A stretch of DNA of 64,000 nt from contig CAKVON010000008.1 of NCBI GenBank assembly GCA_934792625.1, positions 1 through 64,000 on the forward strand, in the 5' to 3' direction. The notes beneath the pieces are model-generated. The model saw only the letters and a list, made by a program, of their open reading frames with translations, searched no databases and was not told the DNA's origin. Shown here piece after piece: positions 8,881 through 18,134 of this stretch. The translations under genes and the position numbers were made by a program. Each line of letters starts with the position of its first letter. Positions within the stretch are counted from its first letter, which is position 1. This DNA comes from an uncultured Atopobiaceae bacterium. Its GTDB lineage: Bacteria > Actinomycetota > Coriobacteriia > Coriobacteriales > Atopobiaceae.

Positions 8881-10536
8881 ATGGCCGCATCCAGCGGAAA
8901 GATTCTCTCGATCGAGGAGGAGACCAAGCTCCTCCAGCCGATCGACGAGTATGTCAGCAAGATCCAGCACAAGATCGACGAGCTGCGAGCCGACGGCACC
9001 ACCCGCGTCGTCGAGCTTCAGACCAGCATCGACATCGCCAAGAACGACCGCGTCCTGACCCGCGCCGAGCGCGACGAGGCCATCGCCGGCTACAAGGCCG
9101 AGATGGAGAAGGCCAAGCAGGTCGAGGCCTCCCACAAGGCCGAGGTCGACGCCCTGATCGCCGACGCCGAGGGCTACCTGAAGCAGCACTTTGACAGCGA
9201 GTACTTCTCGCCCGTGAAGGCCAGCTGCGCCGCGGCGAAGGTCGAGGCCAAGGCTAAGTACGACAAGGCCCTCGCCGACCTTGCCAGCGAGCACAACGCC
9301 AACCTCTCCGGACTCTCCGACGCCAAGGAGAAGAAGGAGGAGAACTACATCTACAAGAACCGTCAGTTCGACGCCAAGGTGACCTACCAGACCGAGCTGC
9401 AGCAGATCAAGGACCGCCAGCACGAGGCGTTTGCCTACAAGTACCACCTGATCGACATGCTGCGCATGGGCAAGTTCACCTTCGCCGAGAAGCAGGCCCA
9501 GAAGCGCGAGAACTACGCCTACACGTTCAACACGCGTGACTTCCTGCTGAGGAACGGCCTGTACATCGTCATCTGCATGGTCTTCATCGCGCTGTGCATC
9601 GTGGCGCCCGTCGTCAAGGGCACGCATCTGCTGACCTACCAGAACGTCCTCAACATCCTGCAGCAGGCCTCGCCCCGCATGTTCTACGCGCTCGGCGTCG
9701 CCGGCCTGATCCTGCTTACCGGCACCGACCTGTCCATCGGTCGTATGGTCGGCATGGGCATGACCGCCGCGACGATCATCATGCACCAGGGCATCAACAC
9801 CGGTACGGTCTTCGGTGTCGCGTTCGACTTCACCAGCATGCCGATCATCGCCCGCGCGCTTTTGGCCCTGGTCGTCTGCGTCTGCCTGACCACGGTGTTC
9901 ACCACCATCGCGGGCTTCTTCACGGCGCGCTTCAAGATGCACCCGTTCATCTCCACGATGGCCAACATGCTCATCATCTTCGGTCTCGTGACCTATGCCA
10001 CCAAGGGCGTCTCCTTCGGCGCCATCGAGCCCACGATTCCGACCATCTTCATCCCCAAGGTCAATGGCTTCCCGACGATCATCCTGTGGGCCGTCGCCGC
10101 GATCGCGATCATCTGGTTCATCTGGAACAAGACCACGTTCGGCAAGAACCTCTACGCCGTCGGCGGCAACCCCGAGGCTGCCTCGGTCTCTGGCATCTCG
10201 GTCTTCCGCGTCACCCTGGGCGCCTTCGTCCTCGCCGGCATCCTGTACGGCTTTGGCGACTGGCTCGAGTGCATGCGCATGGTCGGCTCCGGCTCCGCCG
10301 CGTACGGCCAGGGCTGGGACATGGACGCCATCGCGGCCTGCGTGGTCGGCGGCGTCTCCTTCACCGGCGGCATCGGCAAGATCTCGGGCGTCACGGTCGG
10401 CGTGCTGATCTTCACCGCGCTGACCTACTCGCTCACCATCCTGGGCATCGACACCAACCTGCAGTTCGTGTTCTCCGGCGTGATCATCCTCACCGCCGTC
10501 ACGCTCGACTGCCTCAAGTACGTCCAGAAGAAGTAG
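8881..10536 (+). CDS. mglC: Galactose/methyl-galactoside ABC transporter permease with long coiled-coil N-terminus
   Basis: A 551-residue protein. Residues from about 220 onward are a typical MglC/RbsC permease: a series of hydrophobic helices, GTDLSIGRMVGMG, and the conserved loop GGNPEAASVSGI followed by SGAAYGQGWDMDAIAACVVGG-type sequence. The family is normally about 330 residues. The first 215 residues are extra: highly charged, Lys/Glu/Ala-rich, without hydrophobic helices, and predicted coiled coil (for example AEMEKAKQVEASHKAEVDAL). The extension is in frame from a well-placed ATG (GGGGAGATCAC upstream), so it is not a start-site error. Its role is unknown; it should lie in the cytoplasm near MglA. 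Confidence 0.9.
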   Translation: MAASSGKILSIEEETKLLQPIDEYVSKIQHKIDELRADGTTRVVELQTSIDIAKNDRVLTRAERDEAIAGYKAEMEKAKQVEASHKAEVDALIADAEGYLKQHFDSEYFSPVKASCAAAKVEAKAKYDKALADLASEHNANLSGLSDAKEKKEENYIYKNRQFDAKVTYQTELQQIKDRQHEAFAYKYHLIDMLRMGKFTFAEKQAQKRENYAYTFNTRDFLLRNGLYIVICMVFIALCIVAPVVKGTHLLTYQNVLNILQQASPRMFYALGVAGLILLTGTDLSIGRMVGMGMTAATIIMHQGINTGTVFGVAFDFTSMPIIARALLALVVCVCLTTVFTTIAGFFTARFKMHPFISTMANMLIIFGLVTYATKGVSFGAIEPTIPTIFIPKVNGFPTIILWAVAAIAIIWFIWNKTTFGKNLYAVGGNPEAASVSGISVFRVTLGAFVLAGILYGFGDWLECMRMVGSGSAAYGQGWDMDAIAACVVGGVSFTGGIGKISGVTVGVLIFTALTYSLTILGIDTNLQFVFSGVIILTAVTLDCLKYVQKK

Positions 10537-10545
10537 TCCCCCCTC

Positions 10546-10585
10546 GGCTCCCGTCCGCAAGGCTCGCGGGCGGGAGCCACCCCTT
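10546..10585 (+). terminator. Terminator after mglC
   Basis: GGCTCCCG at 10546-10553 pairs with CGGGAGCC at 10571-10578 around a GC-rich inner stem, followed by ACCCCTTTGG. Confidence 0.6.
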
Positions 10586-10668
10586 TGGTGGCGCGCGCCG
10601 TCTGCCAACGACCGTGCCCCGGCACTTGCCAGCACAGTTGCGTCCGACACCACATGAAAGGTGAGACG

Positions 10669-10968
10669 ATGAAGAAGGTTCTCGTGTGCTGCACCCTAAG
10701 CATTACCTCGGGACTTCTTGTCGAGAAGATCCGTGCGATTATCGCCGACCGCGGTCTCGACCTCGAGATCGAGGCGGTTCCCATCGGTTCCGCCATCGAG
10801 CAGATCGGCACGGCCGACCTCATCATGCTCGCCCCCATGGTCGACTATGCGATGTCGCCCCTTGTCGAGGGTGGCGCGAAGAGGGTGGCGATCATCATGC
10901 CCGACGATTACCGCAACTACCGCGCCGAGGCCATCCTGGACCAAGCGGTGGCCGCGCTCGACGACTGA
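10669..10968 (+). CDS. PTS IIB-like protein (lactose/cellobiose family)
   Basis: A 99-residue protein with the fold and active-site loop of lactose/cellobiose PTS IIB proteins: KKVLVCCTLSITSGLLVEKI places a cysteine at the end of the first strand, where the phosphocysteine sits, and it ends in a helix typical of the family. No IIA or IIC gene lies beside it. It either works with a distant IIC or has a regulatory role. The ATG at 10669 follows GAAAGGTGAGACG. It stands alone between the mglC terminator and another terminator. Confidence 0.75.
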   Translation: MKKVLVCCTLSITSGLLVEKIRAIIADRGLDLEIEAVPIGSAIEQIGTADLIMLAPMVDYAMSPLVEGGAKRVAIIMPDDYRNYRAEAILDQAVAALDD

Positions 10969-11015
10969 CATTGGTTTTGGCGCCAAGCGCGCCGCACTTC
11001 TCGATATCTGCCCTT

Positions 11016-11053
11016 TGGCGCCCACGTATCCTTCCCACGTGGGCGCCATTTGT
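11016..11053. terminator. Terminator after the PTS IIB-like gene
   Basis: TGGCGCCCACG at 11016-11026 pairs perfectly with CGTGGGCGCCA at 11038-11048, followed by TTTGT. The remaining 176 bases up to the next gene hold no further recognisable element. Confidence 0.75.
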
Positions 11054-11229
11054 CTTGTCATGGCATTGCAGGCGTTATGTCGGGCCTGGCATTCAGGTAC
11101 GCTTATATGGTTTGACAAGCAGTCTTGCCGCGACGACGTCAGGGTGCGTCACGTCGGCCCACGTTGGAGGGCGCGGGTCAGACGATGCCCGTCGGACTTC
11201 GTGAGGCGGCGCAACCGAAAGGGGAGACC

Positions 11230-13179
11230 ATGGAGTCCGCAGCCTATCCGAATCTGTTCAGCCCGATCAAGGTCGGCACCACCGAGGTCAAGAACCGCGT
11301 GTTCATGCCGCCCGTGTCCACCAACCTCGCCGACCACGGCTATGTGACCGACGACCTCGTCGACCACTATCGCGCCCGCGCCAAGGGCGGCGTCGGCCTG
11401 ATCATCACCGAGGTCGTCACGGTCGAGCCCACCTATACCTACCTGCCGGGCGACATGTGCTGCTACGACGACTCCTTCATCCCTGGTTGGGAGAAGCTCG
11501 CCGACGCCGTTCACGAGTACGGCTGCAAGATTATGCCGCAGCTGTTCCACCCCGCCTACATGGCCTTCAACGTCCCCGGCACCCCGCGCCTTCTGGCCCC
11601 GTCCTTCGTCGGCCCGTCCTATGCCCGTGAGGCCCCGCGCCCCATCACCGTCGACGAGATTCATGAGCTCACACACCAGTTTGCCGACGCCGCCGTGCGT
11701 ATGCAGAAGGCCGGCGTCGATGGCGTCGAGGTTCACGCGGCCCACGCCCACGGCATGCTCGGCGGCTTCTTGACCCCGCTCTACAACAAGCGCACCGACG
11801 AGTACGGCGGCTCTCTCGACGCCCGCATGCGCTTCCTGCTGGAGGTCATCGCCGAGATCCGCGAGCGCTGCGGCAAGGACTTCATCATCGACGTCCGTAT
11901 CTCGGGCGACGAGTACACCGATGGCGGCCTGACCCTCAACGACATGATCTACGTCTCGCGTCGCCTGGAGGCGGCCGGCGTCGACATGATCCACGTCTCG
12001 GGTGGCACCACCATCAAGCGCGGCTCGGCCATTCCCGCGGCGGGCACCAAGCAGGCCTCGCACGCGGATTGCTCCCGCGAGATCAAGAAGCACGTCAACA
12101 TCCCGGTGGCCACCGTCGGCCGCATCAACGAGGCCTGGATCGCCGACGAGCTCATCGCCGACGGCGCCGCCGACATCTGCATGATGGGCCGCGCCAACCT
12201 GTGCGATGCCGAGTTCTGCAACAAGGCCGCCGCGGGCAACGCCGACGACATCCGCCCCTGCATCGGCTGCCTGCGCTGTCTCAACGGCATCATGTTTGGC
12301 AAGCGCATCTCCTGCACCGTCAACCCCGACGTCGAGCATGACGAGGCCGGCTACGAGCCCGCGGCCGTCACGAGGGACGTGCTGGTCGTCGGTGCCGGTC
12401 CCGCCGGCATGGAGGCTGCCTACATCGCGGCCAAGCGCGGCCACAACGTCGTGCTGGTTGACAGGCAGGACGAGCCGGGCGGCGAGATGCGCATTGCCGC
12501 CGTCCCGCCCGCGAAGCAGGAGCTCACCCGCGTCATCAAGTACCAGTACCGTCGACTTGCCGACGCCGGTGTCAAGTGCGTCTTTGGCACCGAGCTCACC
12601 GCCGAGGACATCTGCCGCGACTACGCCGGCTACGAGGTCGTCCTGGCACACGGCGCCGAGCCCATCGCCCCTGCCTTCATGCAGGGCTTCAAGCAGGTCA
12701 TGACTGCTGACGACCTGCTGGGCGGCAAGGCCTTCCCGGGCAAGAAGATCGTCATCGTGGGCGGCGGCACCGTCGGCTGCGAGACGGCCGACTACCTGGC
12801 CCCGCTGGTCAACGACCTGTCGCCTGCCAACCGTGACGTCACCGTCATCGAGATGACCAAGACCCTTGCCGCCAACGAGGGAGGTGCGGGCCGCGCGGTC
12901 CTTATCACCCGCATGCTCTCCAAGGGCGTCCACGTCCTGACCGAGGCAAAGGTGACCGAGATCACCGAGGACACCATCTCGTACGAGAAGGACGGCGAGG
13001 TCCACACCATCGCCGACGCCGACACGCTGGTGCTGGCCATGGGCTATCGTCCCAACACCAAGTTGGCGGACGACCTTGCCGCGGCGGGCGTCGTGGCCCA
13101 CGTTCTTGGCGATGCCGAGAAGTGCGGCAACATTCGCGACGCCATCGGCGACGGCTACAGGGTCGCCTGCGAGCTCTAG
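11230..13179 (+). CDS. NADH:flavin oxidoreductase / FAD-dependent reductase (old yellow enzyme, 2,4-dienoyl-CoA reductase type)
   Basis: A 649-residue three-part reductase. Residues 1 to about 340 form an FMN-binding TIM barrel (LFSPIKVGTTEVKNRVFMPP; HAAHAHGMLGGFLTPLYNKR; YGGSLDAR). A Cys cluster CIGCLRCLN plus a further Cys (RISCTVNP) follows for a 4Fe-4S centre. The C-terminal half has FAD and NAD(P)H dinucleotide folds (VVGAGPAGMEAAYIAA; IVGGGTVGCETADYLA). The architecture matches enzymes that reduce activated C=C bonds, such as enoate reductase and the bile-acid BaiCD/BaiH group. The substrate cannot be told from sequence. A good GGGGAGA site precedes the ATG. Confidence 0.88.
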   Translation: MESAAYPNLFSPIKVGTTEVKNRVFMPPVSTNLADHGYVTDDLVDHYRARAKGGVGLIITEVVTVEPTYTYLPGDMCCYDDSFIPGWEKLADAVHEYGCKIMPQLFHPAYMAFNVPGTPRLLAPSFVGPSYAREAPRPITVDEIHELTHQFADAAVRMQKAGVDGVEVHAAHAHGMLGGFLTPLYNKRTDEYGGSLDARMRFLLEVIAEIRERCGKDFIIDVRISGDEYTDGGLTLNDMIYVSRRLEAAGVDMIHVSGGTTIKRGSAIPAAGTKQASHADCSREIKKHVNIPVATVGRINEAWIADELIADGAADICMMGRANLCDAEFCNKAAAGNADDIRPCIGCLRCLNGIMFGKRISCTVNPDVEHDEAGYEPAAVTRDVLVVGAGPAGMEAAYIAAKRGHNVVLVDRQDEPGGEMRIAAVPPAKQELTRVIKYQYRRLADAGVKCVFGTELTAEDICRDYAGYEVVLAHGAEPIAPAFMQGFKQVMTADDLLGGKAFPGKKIVIVGGGTVGCETADYLAPLVNDLSPANRDVTVIEMTKTLAANEGGAGRAVLITRMLSKGVHVLTEAKVTEITEDTISYEKDGEVHTIADADTLVLAMGYRPNTKLADDLAAAGVVAHVLGDAEKCGNIRDAIGDGYRVACEL

Positions 13180-13270
13180 GCTACCGAGCGGGCCGCGACT
13201 CGCGCCTGCCACCGTGCGGGCGGAGCCGCGGCCCTATCATGCTTGCGATGGGATGCGAGAGGGGAGAGCA

Positions 13271-14227
13271 ATGAGGGGACGCAAGGTCGAGGGTGCGGGC
13301 AAGCCCGAGGTCATCGAGGTGGGCGGCGACGGGCCCCTGCTCGTCATCCATGGCGGTGCCGGCAAGAGGCTCCACGAGATGAGCGCCAAGCAGGCCCGCG
13401 AGGTCGACGAGGCCCTGGCTCGCTCGCTCGAGGCGGGGTATGCGCTGTTGCGTGACGGAGCCTCCGCGCAAGATGCCGTCGTCGCCGCGATCAGGGTGAT
13501 GGAGGACGCCGAGTGCTTCAACTGCGGTCGCGGCGCGGCGCTCACGCTGGACGGCACGGTAGAGCTCGACAGCAGCATCATGCTGGGTGACGGCTCGTGC
13601 GGCGCCGCCTGTGGCCTCGTCAGCGCTCGCCACCCCATCGACGTCGCCTGCGCCGTGATGGAGCGCACGCCGCACGTGCTCTTCTCGGAGCCGACTCCCG
13701 CCCAGCTGGACGACTGGGGGATCGAGCGGGTTCCCAACGACCATTTCGTAACCGAGAGACGCGCTCGGGAGCTCGACGAGTTCCGCGAGCGCTCCGCCAT
13801 GGGCTTCGACGACTCGGCCACGAGGCATGGCACCGTCGGCGCCGTGGCGCGCGACGCCGCGGGACGGATTGCGGCCGCGACCTCGACGGGTGGCGTCACG
13901 GGGCAGATATCCGGACGCGTGGGCGACTCGCCCATCATCGGGGCTGGCACCTATGCCAACCAGGACGGCGTTGCCGTGAGCTGCACGGGCACGGGCGAGA
14001 AGTTCGTTCAGGAGTCCGCCGCCTTCCAGCTTCACGCACGCGTCTCTTTCGCGGGACAGTCGCTCGCCGATGCGGCCGGCTCGACGCTGGCCGCGGTCGG
14101 GGAGCGTGCGGGCAACGGCGGCGTCATCGCGCTTGGCGCCCGCGGCGCCGGCGTGATCGGGCGCACGGCGGACGCGCAGATGAACTACGCCTGGGCCCAG
14201 GGCGACGAACGCGTCACCCACGAGTAG
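13271..14227 (+). CDS. Isoaspartyl peptidase / L-asparaginase (Ntn hydrolase)
   Basis: A 318-residue protein of the plant-type asparaginase family, which is made as an inactive precursor and cleaves itself before a catalytic threonine. The expected site is present: RHGTVGAVARD, about residue 195, with the new N-terminal Thr. Other family motifs are VIHGGAGK near the N-terminus, GRGAALTLDGTVELDSSIM, GVTGQISGRVGDSPIIGAGTYA and SCTGTGEKF. It removes isoaspartyl residues from peptides or hydrolyses asparagine. The start at 13271 follows a GGGGAGAGCA site. Confidence 0.9.
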   Translation: MRGRKVEGAGKPEVIEVGGDGPLLVIHGGAGKRLHEMSAKQAREVDEALARSLEAGYALLRDGASAQDAVVAAIRVMEDAECFNCGRGAALTLDGTVELDSSIMLGDGSCGAACGLVSARHPIDVACAVMERTPHVLFSEPTPAQLDDWGIERVPNDHFVTERRARELDEFRERSAMGFDDSATRHGTVGAVARDAAGRIAAATSTGGVTGQISGRVGDSPIIGAGTYANQDGVAVSCTGTGEKFVQESAAFQLHARVSFAGQSLADAAGSTLAAVGERAGNGGVIALGARGAGVIGRTADAQMNYAWAQGDERVTHE

Positions 14228-14259
14228 CGCGTCCTGCGCAACAGGGACGGCAAAAGAGA

Positions 14260-14297
14260 AGCGCCGTGCGGCCCGGATCGGGTCGCACGGCGCTCGT
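14260..14297. terminator. Bidirectional terminator between the asparaginase and IclR genes
   Basis: AGCGCCGTGCG at 14260-14270 pairs with CGCACGGCGCT at 14284-14294, with A-rich sequence on the left and CGTTCTTCTC on the right. The two flanking genes converge on it. Confidence 0.7.
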
Positions 14298-14331
14298 TCT
14301 TCTCGTATGTCCCGCGGTCGTTCGAGTGGCC

Positions 14332-15087
14332 CTAGCCAAGAAGCTGCGCGATGTGGCGTTGGGCGTTGGTGAGGGTTTGCTCGATCAGGCTTTCCTTCTC
14401 ATTGTCGAGCCTGTAGGCGGGCACCGAGACACCCATGCCGTAGTGAACGCCGTTCCTGTCGATGGGCACGGCGATGCACTCCACGCCCTCGAGCACCTCC
14501 TGGCGGTCGTGCGCGAAGCCGGTGCGTCGGACATCGCCCAGGCGCTCCAAAACCTCGTCTATTGTTGCCGCGGCCCTCTGCGTCGGCCTCTCGAGCGGTT
14601 CGGACAGCGTCTCGCGAACCCGTTCGTCGTCCCATCCGGCAAGAATCGCCTTGCCGATCGCGGTGCACTGCGCCGGCAGCGTCTTGCCGATCTCCGAGGA
14701 GAGTCGAATCTGCTGGGGGGAGTCGACGCGGGCGACATACAGCACGCGCCCGTGGTCCAACACGCCCAGCTGGCAGGTCTCGCCGCAGGCATCGACCACA
14801 TCGCGCATGGCCGTCTCGATGGGTGCCAGGCCCGTGCCGTCGCGGTCGAACGCCTTGCCCAGCAGGTAGGACTTCAGGCCCATGGCGTAGCGGCCCGTGT
14901 CCTCGTCGAACCTGATGTAGTCGGTGTCGGCCATGGTGTGGAGGATGGGGAAGAGGCTGCTCTTGGGCGCGTCGAGCTCTCGGCAAACCTCGGCCATCGT
15001 GAGGCCACGGGGGGCGTTCGCGAGGGCGTCGAGAATTGCCAGCACGCGTAGCGTCGCGCGGTGGCCCTGGGGCTCTTGTTGCGTCAT
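14332..15087 (-). CDS. IclR-family transcriptional regulator
   Basis: A 251-residue regulator with an N-terminal winged helix (LRVLAILDALANAPRGLTMAEV; LDAPKSSLFPILHTM) and the IclR effector domain (SEIGKTLPAQCTAIGKAILA; GFAHDRQEVLEGVECIAVPI). The ATG at 15087 sits 8 bases after GAGGAG; a GTG two codons upstream is the alternative. It is divergent from the sugar-acid cluster, and two 16-bp palindromes lie in the shared region. IclR proteins usually bind such sites and respond to a pathway intermediate, here probably a keto-deoxy sugar acid. The ligand is inferred. Confidence 0.88.
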   Translation of the reverse strand: MTQQEPQGHRATLRVLAILDALANAPRGLTMAEVCRELDAPKSSLFPILHTMADTDYIRFDEDTGRYAMGLKSYLLGKAFDRDGTGLAPIETAMRDVVDACGETCQLGVLDHGRVLYVARVDSPQQIRLSSEIGKTLPAQCTAIGKAILAGWDDERVRETLSEPLERPTQRAAATIDEVLERLGDVRRTGFAHDRQEVLEGVECIAVPIDRNGVHYGMGVSVPAYRLDNEKESLIEQTLTNAQRHIAQLLG

Positions 15088-15141
15088 GTCCACTGCTCCT
15101 CTATGAGTCGATTACACCGATAAATTAGCATTGTTGCAGGA

Positions 15142-15157
15142 GTTCGTATATACGAAC
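15142..15157. promoter_or_regulatory. Palindromic operator candidate A for the IclR regulator
   Basis: GTTCGTATATACGAAC is a perfect 16-bp palindrome 54 bases upstream of the IclR gene start. Confidence 0.75.
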
Positions 15158-15247
15158 TACGTTCGCAGAGGAAAACATACCGTTCGCCACGGCCTCCCGG
15201 ACAGGGCGCAGACCTCCCCATACCCTGTGTTTTGAAATAAGAATAAA

Positions 15248-15263
15248 GTTCGCATATACGAAC
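15248..15263. promoter_or_regulatory. Palindromic operator candidate B for the sugar-acid cluster
   Basis: GTTCGCATATACGAAC differs from operator A at one base and lies 41 bases before the dehydratase gene. The two centres are 106 bp apart, about ten helical turns, so both could be held by one tetramer. GTTCGC half sites occur between them (near 15160 and 15181). Confidence 0.75.
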
Positions 15264-15303
15264 AGAAGCAAAACGTAGGCATGAAGATCAATAGGGAGGA
15301 AAC

Positions 15304-16830
15304 ATGTCAGACGTTGTAAGCCAAGGCCAAAACGCCGTTGTCATCGACCAGAGGGACAACGTCGCCGTCGCCACCTATCAGCTGGAGGCGGGTGACGAGG
15401 CCCGCTATCCCATGCCGGACGGCACGCTGGCGTCCGTTACCGTGACCGACGACATCCCGCTGTTCCACAAGATTGCCCTCGTGGACATTCCCAAGGGCGA
15501 GAAGGTCGTCAAGTATGGCGAGTTCATCGGCGCGGCGACCAAGGACATCAAGCGCGGCCAGCACGTTCACACGCACAACTGCGAGAGCTCCGACGACCTG
15601 AAGGACTCGGTTGCCACCGACACCGCTTCCGTTGCGACCAAGGCATCGTCTGCCGCCGACGGAACGCGCACCTTCATGGGATACCGTCGTCCGGACGGTC
15701 GCGTCGGCATCCGCAACCACGTCCTGATTCTCCCCACGAGCATCTGCGCCTCCGACACCACGGAGCGAATCGCGAACGCGGTCGAGGGTTGCGTCTCCTT
15801 CCACAACCAGAACGGTTGCTCGCAGGTCGACTGCGACCAGAAGGTGACCATTGCCGCGCTGGCCGGCTATGCGGCGAACCCGAACATCTACGGCGTCGTC
15901 TGCGTCTCCCTTGGCTGCGAGGGCTGCCAGAACGATATCGTGGTCGACGCGATTCGCGAGCGCACCAACAAGCCTGTCGAGACCCTGGTCATCCAGAAGG
16001 TCGGCGGCTCCATCAGGGCGATCGAGGAGGGCACGCGCCTTGCCCGCAAGATGGTCGCCGAGGCGGACCGGTGCGTCCGCGAGCCCACCGACATCTCCGA
16101 GCTCATCTTTGGCACGAACTGCGGTGGCTCCGATCCCTCGAGCGGCCTTGGCTCCAACCCGCTGATCGGCGAGGTCTCCGATTGGCTCGTCAACCACGGC
16201 GCCACCTCCGTGCTGTGCGAGACGCCTGAGCTCTTTGGCGCCGAGCACATCCTCGCCCGTCGTGCGAAGGACAAGCAGGTTTCGGACGAGATCCTCAAGA
16301 TCGTCTACGACTACGAGAAGTACGTCCAGATGTTTGGCGCCGAGATGCGCGAGGGCAACCCCAGCCCCGGAAACATGGCCGGTGGCCTCACGACCCTCGA
16401 GGAGAAGTCCCTCGGTTGCGTGCACAAGGGCGGCCACAGCCCCCTCAACGCCGTCTATCCGTACGCGGCGCAGCTCAAGCCGCACGAGGGCCTCGTCGTG
16501 ATGGACACCCCCGGCAACGACCCCTCCAGCGTGGGCGGCATCATCGCCGGCGGCTGCCAGCTCGTGGTCTTCTCGACCGGCCTTGGCACCCCCACCGGAA
16601 ACGCCATCGCGCCCGTGTATCGCCTGACTGCCAACAAGCGCACCTACGAGGCCATGAGGGACAACACCGACCTCGACGCGAGCCCGACGATCTACGGCCC
16701 CGAGTCCATGGAGGAGATGCGCGACAGGATGCTCGACGACATCATCGCCGTCTGCAACGGCCGCAAGGTCTGCGCCGAGGTCCTTGGCTATACCGAGACC
16801 GCCCTTCCGCACATCTGCAACTACATGTAG
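15304..16830 (+). CDS. Altronate/galactarate dehydratase family protein (UxaA type)
   Basis: A 508-residue dehydratase. Residues 1-100 form a SAF-like domain with the HVHTHNCES motif. The rest is the galactarate/altronate dehydratase domain with its metal- and substrate-binding motifs GCSQVDCDQK, SLGCEGCQND, GTNCGGSDPSSGLGSNP and PSPGNMAGGLTTLEEKSLG. The family removes water from an aldonic or aldaric acid to give a 2-keto-3-deoxy acid, which fits the aldolase three genes downstream. The exact acid cannot be assigned. It is the first gene of a four-gene cluster, and AGGGAGGAAAC precedes the ATG. Confidence 0.85.
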   Translation: MSDVVSQGQNAVVIDQRDNVAVATYQLEAGDEARYPMPDGTLASVTVTDDIPLFHKIALVDIPKGEKVVKYGEFIGAATKDIKRGQHVHTHNCESSDDLKDSVATDTASVATKASSAADGTRTFMGYRRPDGRVGIRNHVLILPTSICASDTTERIANAVEGCVSFHNQNGCSQVDCDQKVTIAALAGYAANPNIYGVVCVSLGCEGCQNDIVVDAIRERTNKPVETLVIQKVGGSIRAIEEGTRLARKMVAEADRCVREPTDISELIFGTNCGGSDPSSGLGSNPLIGEVSDWLVNHGATSVLCETPELFGAEHILARRAKDKQVSDEILKIVYDYEKYVQMFGAEMREGNPSPGNMAGGLTTLEEKSLGCVHKGGHSPLNAVYPYAAQLKPHEGLVVMDTPGNDPSSVGGIIAGGCQLVVFSTGLGTPTGNAIAPVYRLTANKRTYEAMRDNTDLDASPTIYGPESMEEMRDRMLDDIIAVCNGRKVCAEVLGYTETALPHICNYM

Positions 16831-16869
16831 GCCAGCGTCTGACAGGACGCTCCAGAAAGGAGAGAAACC

Positions 16870-18003
16870 GTGACAACCACGCAAGCCCCCGAAAAGACGC
16901 CCAACGCGTTCCAGCGCGGCGTCAACGCGGTCATCGACCTGCTGTCCTCGTTCTTCCTCCCGATCATCAACCTGCTCGTCTCCGTCGGTATCCTCAAGGG
17001 CATCCTGACGCTTCTGCAGGTCTCGGGCATGGTCACCGACGACTCGACCACGTACGCGATTCTCAACGCGATGGCCGACTCGCTGTTCTACTTCATCCCG
17101 GTGTTTCTCGCCTACACCTCGTCCAAGCGCTTCGACGTTGACACGGTGACCGCGGTTCTTCTCGGCTGCATCCTGGTGTACCCGTCCATCACCACGGTCA
17201 TGGCCGCAGACGCGCCCGTCTACCTGTTTGGCCTCGAGCTCTCGAAGGCCACGTACTCCAGCTCCGTCATCCCCATCCTTCTTGCCATCTACTGCGCGAG
17301 CTGGGTCCAGAAGGCCTGCTACAAGGTCATCCCCGAGACCTTCCGTGGCCTGTTCACGCCGCCCATCACGATCATCGTCATCGTCCCGATCACCCTGGCC
17401 GTCTTCGGCCCCCTCGGTACCATCGTGGGTGGTTGGCTCGCGCAGGGCTACGAGGCCGTCTATAGCCTCTCGCCGCTCGTCGCCGGCGCGCTGATCGGTG
17501 CCTTCCAGCCGTTCCTCGTCATCCTTGGCCTGCACTGGGCCCTGTTCCCCATCGCCATGAACAACGTCGCGGTCTACGGCTTCGACACCATCATGGCCCT
17601 GTTCGGCGGCGCGATCTTCGCCCAGGGCGGTGCCGCGCTCGCCGTCGCCCTCAAGACCAAGAACAAGAAGTTCCGCTCCCAGGCGATCTCCGCCTCGCTC
17701 ACCACGCTGCTGGGCATCACCGAGCCCGCGATGTACGGCGTGAACCTGCGCCTCAAGAAGCCGATGGTCTGCGCGTGCGTCGCTGGCGGCATTGGCTCCG
17801 CCGTGGCAGGCCTGTTCGGTTGCGCCGGCACCGCCTTCGCCCTGCCCGCGCTCACCACGCTGCCCGTCTTCATGAGCCGCGCGTTCGTTCCCTTCTGCAT
17901 CTCGCTGGCGCTCGCCTTTGGCCTCGCCTTCCTGTTCACCCTCGTCGTCCCGATCGACGACGTGACCGAGGAGGAGATGGAGGCCGAGGAGCAGTCCGCC
18001 TAG
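16870..18003 (+). CDS. PTS IIC-like membrane protein (glucose/beta-glucoside type) without IIA or IIB
   Basis: A 377-residue membrane protein with about ten hydrophobic segments. It matches the IIC domain of the BglF/TreB group, including the near-diagnostic stretch GITEPAMYGVNLRLKKP at about residue 285. Such domains normally come fused to IIB and often IIA; here neither is fused nor encoded nearby. It may depend on a IIB from elsewhere or act as a secondary transporter for the sugar acid handled by this cluster. The start is a GTG after GAAAGGAG, 39 bases from the dehydratase gene. The C-terminus is acidic (EEEMEAEE). Confidence 0.82.
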   Translation: MTTTQAPEKTPNAFQRGVNAVIDLLSSFFLPIINLLVSVGILKGILTLLQVSGMVTDDSTTYAILNAMADSLFYFIPVFLAYTSSKRFDVDTVTAVLLGCILVYPSITTVMAADAPVYLFGLELSKATYSSSVIPILLAIYCASWVQKACYKVIPETFRGLFTPPITIIVIVPITLAVFGPLGTIVGGWLAQGYEAVYSLSPLVAGALIGAFQPFLVILGLHWALFPIAMNNVAVYGFDTIMALFGGAIFAQGGAALAVALKTKNKKFRSQAISASLTTLLGITEPAMYGVNLRLKKPMVCACVAGGIGSAVAGLFGCAGTAFALPALTTLPVFMSRAFVPFCISLALAFGLAFLFTLVVPIDDVTEEEMEAEEQSA

Positions 18004-18134
18004 CGTCTGGATTGCAAGGCCCCCGATGTCCCCGCGTCCGCGGGTTCGGCTGGAGGTGGTGCCCGCCTGGCAGCAAAGCGTATCCGTCACTGACCACGTA
18101 TCCATCAGACATTGTTTGACGTAAGGAGAACAAA

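Noticed and set aside
10669..10968. Pairing the IIB-like protein with the IIC at 16870
   Set aside because: They are 6 kb apart in different transcription units and belong to different PTS families (lactose/cellobiose IIB versus glucose/beta-glucoside IIC); kept only as something to test.
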